This document shows positions 1 through 6,676 of a stretch of DNA of 45,516 bases, in pieces. The translations under genes were made by a program, and so were the position numbers. Below the pieces are notes generated by a model, which did no database searches, had not been told where the DNA came from, and was given only the letters and a program-made list of their open reading frames with translations. The stretch is from Phycisphaerae bacterium (GTDB taxonomy: Bacteria > Planctomycetota > Phycisphaerae > UBA1845). Where the stretch lies: assembly GCA_029260215.1 (NCBI GenBank), contig JAJDDQ010000077.1, forward strand, positions 1 to 45,516. Reading direction: 5' to 3'. Within the stretch, counting starts at the first letter, position 1, and each line of letters begins with the position of its first letter.

Positions 1-116
1 GTACGGGCATGAAGTGGGATCACGCCAACGCCGCCGGCATGATGAACCTCGTCGCCCTCCAGGAAAGCGGCCAATGGGATCAGTATTGGACCACCCGGAA
101 ACGACAAGCGGCGTAG
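1..116 (+). CDS. Transposase-like protein, C-terminal fragment (cut by window edge)
   Basis: Reading from base 3 the plus strand encodes about 37 residues and stops at TAG 114-116. The tail has Gly-Met-Lys-Trp-Asp-His, then MMNLVALQESGQWDQYW, then a basic end. This resembles the C-termini of ISKra4-like transposases, which end in a Gly-Met-x-Trp motif, a leucine-rich helix and a Trp-rich tail; that likeness is from memory of the family. The rest of the element lies outside the window. It sits antisense to the open 3' end of the kinase gene, so an insertion sequence may have landed at the kinase's distal end. I could not define the element's terminal repeat. Confidence 0.5.
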   Translation, partial: TGMKWDHANAAGMMNLVALQESGQWDQYWTTRKRQAA

Positions 117-1911
117 TGCCAAAAAAACTAGCCAGACCCGACTTGACCGACTCGGAAACCGTAAATCGGAAGGGTGGAATCGGAATCCTGCACTCCGCCA
201 ACACGATTGGGGCCTGGTCACGATCCGTCGCACTTGCATCGTACGGCCTTGTGTAGCAGTTGCTGATGTGGCTCGTGCGCTCGATGAACCGCACGATAAT
301 CTCTCCGCTCAGCAGGTGCGATCCAACCGTATTTTCCGGAGCCTGCCCGCGCAAATTCCAGCCCGAACTGACTCCTCCGCCATGTTCCGCGTACATTTCT
401 TGTGCCGTTTTCACACCTTCCGTTACGGCTGTATTGTCGAGCAACGGCTCTACGGAGATCGCGAAAGCGATGTCGGGCAGCCAGAATCCGCGTCGCGTCC
501 CGACCTTGAGCGAAAGTGCAGGGCCGACCTCGGGATTGGTCAATTTTCGGCCTCGGACTTCGATCGTGGTCAGGAAACGCGCGATCTGTTCGACCTCGAA
601 CTTGCTGAGTTCGCCCGCGCGCAGGCGTTGCGCGTAGTCGGCGAACAGTTCTTCGGCCGCAGCCTTCTCTTCATCCACCAGCATTACACCATTGGCAATC
701 AGACTGATGAGCCGCCCAAGCCGTTCGCGATCCTCGATTTTCTCGGAGCGCTCGATCAGCAATTTTTCGTTGGCTACGAATCTCGCCGTCCGTTCGGCGG
801 CAGTCCAATACGTCATGATCACGCCGAACATGATTGCCGCAGCCACGACGGTGAGAAAACCGGCTGCGACACGGTGATGGCGCAAGCTCTTGCGGGCGAC
901 GTACCACAGGCTGTCGCGTTTGGCTTCGATCGGTTTTCCCGCCAAGTATCGACCGACGTCAGCCGCCAATTCGGCTGCCGTCTGGTACCGTCGGGCGCGA
1001 TCCTTTGCGATGCACTTTAGAACGATTGTCTCTACTTCGTCGTTCACGCCTCGGCGGATCAATCGTGGGCGTATCGGTTCCGCATTGATGATGCGGTCGA
1101 GCACGTCGCGTGTGCTGCCGATCACCGTGTAGGGGAACTTCCCGGTGAGCATTTGATAGAGCACAACGCCCAGTGAATACACGTCTGATCGGACGTCCAC
1201 ATCGCCCGGCACGCCTTGGGCCTGCTCCGGCGAAGCCCACGGCAGCGAGCCGATAAATTGCCCGGTTTGCGTCAGAACGGATTGTGTTTCATCGTTTGAT
1301 TCGACTTTGGCCAAGCCGAAATCCAGGACATACGGCTCGCCGTTATCGTCGACACGAATGTTTCCCGGTTTGAGGTCGCGGTGAATGATTCCGCGCAGAT
1401 GGGCGGCGGCGACCGCATCGCAAATCTTGCGAAACAAACAGAGCGTTTCCTCGATGCTGCACACGCGACTCGTAACGTAAACATCGAGCGGCTGGCCTTC
1501 GACGTAGTCCATCACGAAGTACTCGCTGCCCGACGTCTGGCCCGTATCGTGGATCGCGACGATGTTCGGATGTCTGAGTTGAGCAAGAATGCGCACTTCA
1601 CGCGCGAAACGTCCGCGTTCCAGTTTGTCCGCGAAGGGGCCTTCCCTGGGAATCTTGATCGCGACAAGTCGTTCCGTCGTTTCCTGGATGGCCTGATAGA
1701 CAACACCCTGCCCGCCGCGGTGGATTTCACGAAGAATTCGGTAGCCGGAAAGTGAATTCAGACGCACTTCGCGCGCACATGATTCGTCGGCGCTGGTGGA
1801 AGCAAGCATCATACGACTCGATACGCCGGGAGGGATGACCGCCGCCTCCCGCCGGGCGACCTTGATAAGTTGCAGATCAATGTTTGAATCGTTGCGGAAT
1901 TTGTTTCTCAT
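1..1911 (-). CDS. Transmembrane serine/threonine protein kinase (3' end beyond or disrupted at window edge)
   Basis: The frame opens at ATG 1911 and has no stop before base 1 (637 codons), so it is truncated by the window. The kinase domain is clear: Gly-rich loop at residues 64-71, VAIK with catalytic Lys86, HRDLKPGN at 177-184, DFG at 197-199 and a SPEQAQG segment in the activation region. A single hydrophobic segment near residues 348-366 leads to a non-kinase region of unknown fold, so the protein is probably a membrane receptor kinase with an extracytoplasmic sensor. The gene follows an ECF-type sigma factor by 75 bp on the same strand, a pairing known from planctomycetes, where kinase and sigma factor are thought to signal together. 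The last 40 or so codons lie opposite a transposase-like 3' end and look less protein-like, so the natural C-terminus may have been replaced. Confidence 0.9.
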   Translation of the reverse strand, partial: MRNKFRNDSNIDLQLIKVARREAAVIPPGVSSRMMLASTSADESCAREVRLNSLSGYRILREIHRGGQGVVYQAIQETTERLVAIKIPREGPFADKLERGRFAREVRILAQLRHPNIVAIHDTGQTSGSEYFVMDYVEGQPLDVYVTSRVCSIEETLCLFRKICDAVAAAHLRGIIHRDLKPGNIRVDDNGEPYVLDFGLAKVESNDETQSVLTQTGQFIGSLPWASPEQAQGVPGDVDVRSDVYSLGVVLYQMLTGKFPYTVIGSTRDVLDRIINAEPIRPRLIRRGVNDEVETIVLKCIAKDRARRYQTAAELAADVGRYLAGKPIEAKRDSLWYVARKSLRHHRVAAGFLTVVAAAIMFGVIMTYWTAAERTARFVANEKLLIERSEKIEDRERLGRLISLIANGVMLVDEEKAAAEELFADYAQRLRAGELSKFEVEQIARFLTTIEVRGRKLTNPEVGPALSLKVGTRRGFWLPDIAFAISVEPLLDNTAVTEGVKTAQEMYAEHGGGVSSGWNLRGQAPENTVGSHLLSGEIIVRFIERTSHISNCYTRPYDASATDRDQAPIVLAECRIPIPPFRFTVSESVKSGLASFFGTTPLVVSGWSNTDPIGRFPGGRRGSSCRRRWRDPTSCPY

Positions 1912-1986
1912 CGCATTTGCTCCGTCACACTGTTGACCCAGGTCCATACCCGCTTGGCGACAAAAACCCGCGAATGTCACGCACGA

Positions 1987-2598
1987 TTACGAAAAAAAAT
2001 TCGATGTGTTGCCCAATGCTTCGCGAAGCTGCTCCTGGGCGCGGGCGATGAGCATGTAGATTGCCCCGCGAGACTTATTGAGCTTGTCGGCTATGTCGGG
2101 AACATCCAACGCCCCATAATAATGTAACCGGATGACGTTCTGATACGACTCCGGCAGGCGACGGACCGCCTGGTCAAGCAGCACGTTCGATTCCCTGCCG
2201 GACGCCTGCCTGCTGCCACCGGCGGAGGTCATCCCGATTTGTTCGAGAAGCATGCTGACCGATTCTTCCGGCTTCGACGGGGCCACCCGCCTGTGCGGAC
2301 TGGGCCGCTTGGCCCGTTCGAGTTCCCGGATCGCATCGCGCAAGTTGTTCTCTGCGATGCGACCCACCCAAGCGGTGAATCGATCGAAGTCGCGTGCGCG
2401 CAGCTCTTTGACGCGCAGAAACACCTCCAAATAGGATACCTGCATCACATCGTCTGCATCGACCGAAGAACGAAATGCCCGGCTTATCTTTAGCCGGGTA
2501 CGCACAGCCGGCCCGCATTTCGCGAGCAACGCGGTCAGTGCGTTGTTGTCACCCTCCACCGCCTGGCGAACCATGAAGTCGTAATTATCAGCCATCAT
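1987..2598 (-). CDS. ECF-type RNA polymerase sigma factor (sigma-70 family)
   Basis: About 203 residues with the two-domain layout of extracytoplasmic-function sigma factors. Region 2 contains DADDVMQVSYLEVFLR and an aromatic/basic stretch with FTAWVGRIAENNLRD. Region 4 near the C-terminus contains LPESYQNVIRLHYYGAL and a helix-turn-helix ending in SRGAIYMLIARAQEQL. Such factors bind core RNA polymerase and direct it to stress or signalling promoters. The start is uncertain: ATG 2598 begins Met-Met-Ala-Asp-Asn, a GTG lies at 2604 and an ATG at 2646; a GGAGG is present at 2619-2623 but is poorly spaced for all of them. The kinase gene follows 75 bp downstream, so co-transcription and kinase-controlled activity are likely. 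Confidence 0.9.
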   Translation of the reverse strand: MMADNYDFMVRQAVEGDNNALTALLAKCGPAVRTRLKISRAFRSSVDADDVMQVSYLEVFLRVKELRARDFDRFTAWVGRIAENNLRDAIRELERAKRPSPHRRVAPSKPEESVSMLLEQIGMTSAGGSRQASGRESNVLLDQAVRRLPESYQNVIRLHYYGALDVPDIADKLNKSRGAIYMLIARAQEQLREALGNTSNFFS

Positions 2599-2688
2599 CC
2601 ACACAGTAACTCTCAAAACCTCCGTTCGCCAACAATTGATTGACATTCAGAAAATCGATGCGGCTCCCCACGGTTCGGCGGCGGCGAA

Positions 2689-2717
2689 TTGTGATCGGCT
2701 CGTGCGGCTGCTACATT
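2689..2717 (+). promoter_or_regulatory. Sigma-70-like promoter of the ABC-F gene, leaderless geometry
   Basis: TTGTGA at 2689-2694 and TACATT at 2712-2717 are separated by exactly 17 nt; each matches four of six consensus bases. The -10 box ends 7 nt before the ATG at 2725 and there is no Shine-Dalgarno sequence. Transcription would start at or next to the A of ATG, giving a leaderless mRNA. Predicted from sequence only. Confidence 0.45.
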
Positions 2718-2724
2718 AGCCCGC

Positions 2725-4635
2725 ATGGCAGCCATCCGTGTGGAACAAGTGACCAAGCAGTTCGGCCCGCAGATCGTCCTGGCCGGCGTGACGCTCGAGC
2801 TGAATCCGGGCGAAATCGTGGGGCTGGTGGGGGCCAACGGATGCGGAAAAACGACGCTTTTGCGGCTGCTGGCCGACCAGTTCCCGCCGGATACGGGCAA
2901 TATCGTCCGCATGCGGAGCCTCGACATAGGGTACCTTTCGCAAGAGCCGGACATCAAACCGAAGCGGACGCTGCACGAGGAAGTCGGCAGCGCTTTCGAA
3001 GACCTGCTCACCCTCGAAACGAGCATCCATGACCTGTCCGATCGCATCGCAGCCGCACCGCACGGTTCGGAGCAGGACGATTTGATGGGCAAGCTGGATC
3101 GGCTGCACGCTCGGTTCGAGGTCGAAGGCGGCTACACCTTTACGCAGCGCATGAACGAGATTCTCGGCGGGCTGGGCTTCACCGAGGCCGACCACGACCT
3201 GTCGGTTTCCGTGCTCTCCGGCGGGCAGAAGTGTCGGGCAGCGCTGGCGAAGCTGCTGCTCAAGGACAGCACGTATCTCCTGCTCGATGAGCCGACGAAT
3301 CATCTGGATATCGACGCGGTACGCTGGCTTGAGAAATTCGTGATAAGTCATTCCGGCGGTGCCGTCGTCGTGTCGCATGATCGCTACCTGCTCGACCGGG
3401 TGGCTGACCGCATCGTCGAGATGGACCATGGCCGCACGTCCAGCTTTCCCGGCAACTACAGCAACTACGCGAAGACGCGGGAGATGCGCCTGCTCACACG
3501 TCAACGCCGGTTCGAGGAAGATCAATCTTTCATCGAAAAGGAGCGGGCGTTCATCGCCAAACATCTGGCTGGGCAGCGCACGAAAGAGGCCCAAGGGCGT
3601 CGCACGCGTTTGGAACGCAGGCTGGCTGCCGGTGAATTCGAGACCGAACGGGCCACCGAATCGAAACCGGTTCCATTCAAGTTCGACCACGTGAAAGTGT
3701 CCGAGTCAGCCATTTTGCGTGTGGACGAGTTGGCTAAGGGGTTCGGAGAGAAGCAGCTTTTTGACAACGTGTCGTTTCAGATCCGCGCCGCTGAGCGTTT
3801 CGCGATCACCGGGTCTAACGGTGTGGGCAAATCGACCCTGCTCAAGATCATCGTGGGCGAGTTGGAGGCTGACGCGGGCAGCGTCGAGTTCGGGCCTAAG
3901 ATGACGATCGGCTACTATGCACAGGATTCGGTTGAACTGGTCAGCGACATGACCGTGCTCGAAACCGTTCACGAGACTTGCCCCGAGCTGACCGAGCAGA
4001 AAGTGCGTTCGTACGCTGGGCGATTCAGATTCACCGGCGACGACGTATTCAAACCGATCAGCAAGCTGTCCGGTGGTGAGCAATCCCGCGTGCGGCTGCT
4101 CAAGCTCATCCTCAGCGCCCCCAACGTGCTCGTTCTGGACGAGCCGACCAACCACCTCGACATCGCCTCGCGCGAAGCCCTTGAAGAGTCGCTGAGCGTG
4201 TTTCCGGGGACGATTCTCGCGGTCAGCCACGATCGGTACTTTCTCGATCGCATGGCGGACCGCATTTTGGTCCTTCGCCCCGAATCCGGCATCGTTTACA
4301 ACGGCAACTATTCCTACTACCTCGAACAGGTTGAGCGTAAGCAGGCGATCGAACAGGCTGACAAGAAAAAGCGCAATCCCAAGTCGGCGGCAAAGAAAAG
4401 CAAGCCGGGGAAGAAGTCCTCGCACACGTCGGAATTCGACAGTATGTCCGTCGGAGACATCGAAGCCTACATTATCGAACGCGAGGAGCGGGTGGCTGAG
4501 CTGAACGAGCGCTTCGCCTCGCCCGAGGTTTACCGCGACCCGGACAAACTGGCAGACCTGCGGGCGCAGGTCAATTCGATCAAGGCTGAGCTGACTGTGG
4601 CGGAGGAATGCTGGCAGGAACGGACGGAGGAATGA
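2725..4635 (+). CDS. ABC-F family ATPase (translation factor / ribosome protection type)
   Basis: 636 residues with two ABC ATPase domains and no membrane domain, the ABC-F layout. The first has Walker A GANGCGKT at residues 36-43, signature LSGGQ near 163 and Walker B LLLDEPTNHLD. The second has GSNGVGKST near 362, LSGGEQSRVRL and VLVLDEPTNHLD. A charged linker joins them (the P-site tRNA interaction motif region), and a Lys-rich stretch leads to a C-terminal coiled coil as in Uup/YdiF-type members. ABC-F proteins act on stalled or antibiotic-bound ribosomes; Uup types have also been linked to DNA and ribosome quality control. The subgroup cannot be settled by eye. The gene is divergent from the sigma-factor gene and has its own promoter. 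Confidence 0.95.
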   Translation: MAAIRVEQVTKQFGPQIVLAGVTLELNPGEIVGLVGANGCGKTTLLRLLADQFPPDTGNIVRMRSLDIGYLSQEPDIKPKRTLHEEVGSAFEDLLTLETSIHDLSDRIAAAPHGSEQDDLMGKLDRLHARFEVEGGYTFTQRMNEILGGLGFTEADHDLSVSVLSGGQKCRAALAKLLLKDSTYLLLDEPTNHLDIDAVRWLEKFVISHSGGAVVVSHDRYLLDRVADRIVEMDHGRTSSFPGNYSNYAKTREMRLLTRQRRFEEDQSFIEKERAFIAKHLAGQRTKEAQGRRTRLERRLAAGEFETERATESKPVPFKFDHVKVSESAILRVDELAKGFGEKQLFDNVSFQIRAAERFAITGSNGVGKSTLLKIIVGELEADAGSVEFGPKMTIGYYAQDSVELVSDMTVLETVHETCPELTEQKVRSYAGRFRFTGDDVFKPISKLSGGEQSRVRLLKLILSAPNVLVLDEPTNHLDIASREALEESLSVFPGTILAVSHDRYFLDRMADRILVLRPESGIVYNGNYSYYLEQVERKQAIEQADKKKRNPKSAAKKSKPGKKSSHTSEFDSMSVGDIEAYIIEREERVAELNERFASPEVYRDPDKLADLRAQVNSIKAELTVAEECWQERTEE

Positions 4636-4735
4636 CGCCAAAACGAAATGCAACGGGAAGCTTATTATTTGATGAAGCGAATAAACCGCTTCCATGCGTC
4701 CGCGAACAATTGAGCGTCACAAGGGAACCAATATC

Positions 4736-5914
4736 GTGACGGAAGCACTTTGGCTTGTTGTGGGTGTCGTGGTCGGCGCTGTGGCTGGTGGCGGGGTGGC
4801 GATGGTGGTGGCCCGGCGATCAGCCGAGCGCAGCCGTTCGAAGGTCGAGTCGGCAGTCGAGCAGCTCAAGACCACGTTCGCCGCATTGTCGCACGAAGCC
4901 CTGTCGAAGAATACGGACGAGTTTCTCAAGCTGGCCAAGACGCGACTCGAACAGCAGAGCGGGCTTGGCGCGGAGCAGCTTGAGACCAAAAAGAAGCTCA
5001 TCGACGCGACGCTCGTGGACATGAACCAGCGGCTCAAGGAATTGCGCGATCAAACGCATTCCAGCGACAAAGAGCGCCGCGAAAGCGTTGGATCCATCAA
5101 GACTGAGTTGGTCAAAACGGCAGAGGCCACCGGAAAACTGTACGAAACAACGAGCCACCTGCGCGAAGCGCTGGCCAGCGCCAAACGCCGCGGGCAATGG
5201 GGCGAACGGATGGCGGAGGATGTGCTCCGGTTGGCTGGCTTTGTCGAGAATGTGAACTATCACAAACAGACTCGAACCGACGGCGGAAAGATTCCCGATT
5301 TCACGTTTCTTCTGCCGCGCGGGTTGAAGCTCAACGCCGACGTGAAATTCCCTCTGGACAACTACCTTCGGGCCATCGACACAGACGACGCGGGTCAGCA
5401 AAGACAGTTTCAAGCCGCCTTCATGCGCGACGTGCGCAACCATCTCAAGTCCGTCACGACGCGCGAGTACATCGACCCCGAGGGCGGCACGGTTGAATGC
5501 GTGCTGGTATTCATTCCCAACGAGCAGGTCTACGGCTATCTGCACGAAATCGACCGCAACCTGATCGACGACAGCGTCAAACAGCGCATCGTCCTTTGCT
5601 CGCCGCTCACGCTTTACGCGGTACTGTCTGTCATTCGCCAAGCTGTCGACAACTTCCGTCTGGAATTGGCATCACGCGACATTCTCGCGCTTCTGGGCGG
5701 GTTTCAAAAGGAATGGGGTCGGTTCTGCGAGACGGTGGACAAGATGGGCCGTGCCATCGCACAAGCCGGCAAGCAGTTCGATGATCTCACCGGCGTTCGC
5801 ACGCGGCAACTCGAGCGCCAACTCGACCGCATCGAAGCCCTGCGTCAATCGTCCGGCCTGGAGGAATCGCCACCGGACGGCGACGACCTCCGCGACTCGC
5901 TACGCACAGATTGA
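4736..5914 (+). CDS. rmuC: DNA recombination protein RmuC
   Basis: 392 residues. An N-terminal membrane segment (ALWLVVGVVVGAVAGGGVAM) is followed by a long coiled coil and the RmuC core: RRGQWGERMAEDVLRLAGF, VNYHKQ, then a PDFTFLLP and NADVKFPLDNY nuclease-like region. RmuC limits inversions and rearrangements at short inverted repeats; it has a restriction-endonuclease-like fold, with activity inferred rather than proven. The GTG at 4736 is preferred because AAGGGA at 4721-4726 is well placed and the membrane segment then starts at once; an in-frame ATG at 4694 lacks a ribosome site. The next gene converges only 7 bp after the stop. Confidence 0.92.
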   Translation: MTEALWLVVGVVVGAVAGGGVAMVVARRSAERSRSKVESAVEQLKTTFAALSHEALSKNTDEFLKLAKTRLEQQSGLGAEQLETKKKLIDATLVDMNQRLKELRDQTHSSDKERRESVGSIKTELVKTAEATGKLYETTSHLREALASAKRRGQWGERMAEDVLRLAGFVENVNYHKQTRTDGGKIPDFTFLLPRGLKLNADVKFPLDNYLRAIDTDDAGQQRQFQAAFMRDVRNHLKSVTTREYIDPEGGTVECVLVFIPNEQVYGYLHEIDRNLIDDSVKQRIVLCSPLTLYAVLSVIRQAVDNFRLELASRDILALLGGFQKEWGRFCETVDKMGRAIAQAGKQFDDLTGVRTRQLERQLDRIEALRQSSGLEESPPDGDDLRDSLRTD

Positions 5915-5930
5915 GTTCGCGCTAGCGAAC
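5915..5930. other. Palindrome between convergent genes
   Basis: GTTCGC-GCTA-GCGAAC is a perfect 6-bp stem with a 4-nt loop lying directly after the rmuC stop and covering the last codons of the convergent lipoprotein gene. It lacks a T-tract, so a terminator role is only a guess. Confidence 0.3.
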
Positions 5931-6362
5931 GTTGTGATTGAGTATGTCGTCGCCTTCGCCGCCGTCATCCTTGCCGTTGGGGCCCGCACTCCATACGTCG
6001 AACAAATTCTTATCGTCGGCGAATGGCTTGCTGGGGTAGCGGTACTTCAACTCATTGCCCCACATGTCCGTGTAGCTCTCCGGTCCGTCGAGGTACGGGC
6101 CTTTCCACAGTCCCGGGTCCAGCCCCTTGGGCCTTTTGATGAGTGCGGCGAGGCCTTCCGCTTTTGACGGAAGGCGTCCGGAGTTCATCTTGAATGCGTT
6201 GATGGCGCGCACCACCGTGCCGTCGCGAAAGATCATCGCGCGAACCGACTGAGTTTCCTCGCCCCACTTTTCCTCGGGCGAAGGCCCCTCTTCATCTCCG
6301 CAACCGGAAATGCACCAGGCGGCAGCCAACATCAACGAAACGGACAGGCATCGGGTCAACAT
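5922..6362 (-). CDS. Lipoprotein with GspG-like (type II secretion major pseudopilin) C-terminal domain
   Basis: 146 residues from ATG 6362. The N-terminus is a lipoprotein signal: basic start, hydrophobic core, then lipobox Ile-Ser-Gly-Cys with the lipidated Cys at residue 21. The mature part contains the GspG globular-domain hallmarks: LPSKAEGLAALIKRPKG, WKGPYLDG, DMWGNELKYRYP and a C-terminal calcium-loop-like SAGPNGKDDGGEGDDI. True GspG proteins have a prepilin peptidase site (Gly-Phe-Thr-Leu-Ile-Glu) and long hydrophobic helix, both absent here. The protein is thus probably anchored by lipid rather than polymerised. No other secretion genes are nearby. Function unknown. The ORF extends upstream to 6437, but that extension would bury the signal peptide. 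Confidence 0.75.
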   Translation of the reverse strand: MLTRCLSVSLMLAAAWCISGCGDEEGPSPEEKWGEETQSVRAMIFRDGTVVRAINAFKMNSGRLPSKAEGLAALIKRPKGLDPGLWKGPYLDGPESYTDMWGNELKYRYPSKPFADDKNLFDVWSAGPNGKDDGGEGDDILNHNVR

Positions 6363-6575
6363 GGCGTCTCTCACTTTTACGCACATCGTTATGAATCTAT
6401 CAAACCACCGGCGACGCCGAACCATTGTCCGACGCATCGTCTCACGCAGCCAAGCCGATGAAAACTCGCCTCACCCGATCTAACACGAAAACCACCAACC
6501 TGACAAGTCGCGACACCTTCCACGACCAGCCGCAGGGGCACCCCAAAACGGGTGGCAATTCGTAGTGCGGGGTGA

Positions 6576-6606
6576 CACGGGCTACCGGCGCAGTCGGTAG
6601 CCCGTG
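6576..6606. repeat. Perfect 12-bp hairpin, REP-like
   Basis: CACGGGCTACCG and CGGTAGCCCGTG flank a 7-nt loop. It lies in the 314-bp stretch between the lipoprotein gene and mutS, 14 bp before a second hairpin, with no gene in between. It may end mutS transcription or be a mobile REP-type repeat. No T-tract follows on either strand. Confidence 0.7.
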
Positions 6607-6620
6607 GGAGTTGCGGAACG

Positions 6621-6647
6621 CCACGGCCTGGCTGCGCCAGACCGTGG
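6621..6647. repeat. Hairpin repeat with GGCTGCGCCA-type core
   Basis: CCACGG-C-CTGGC, loop TGC, GCCAG-A-CCGTGG: a 12-bp arm with one mismatch. The reverse complement of its core (TCTGGCGCAGCCAG) reappears at 18404-18417 in a similar hairpin, so it belongs to a dispersed family rather than being a one-off terminator. Confidence 0.7.
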
Positions 6648-6676
6648 CACCCAGAATGGGATGCACCCTCCAGCCG

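Noticed and set aside
268-1020. 250-residue plus-strand open frame
   Set aside because: It lies antisense to the kinase gene, whose frame carries clear kinase and membrane motifs; the plus-strand translation has no family-like sequence.
2716-3690. 324-residue minus-strand open frame
   Set aside because: Antisense shadow of the first ABC-F ATPase domain; GC-rich codon use leaves the opposite frame open.
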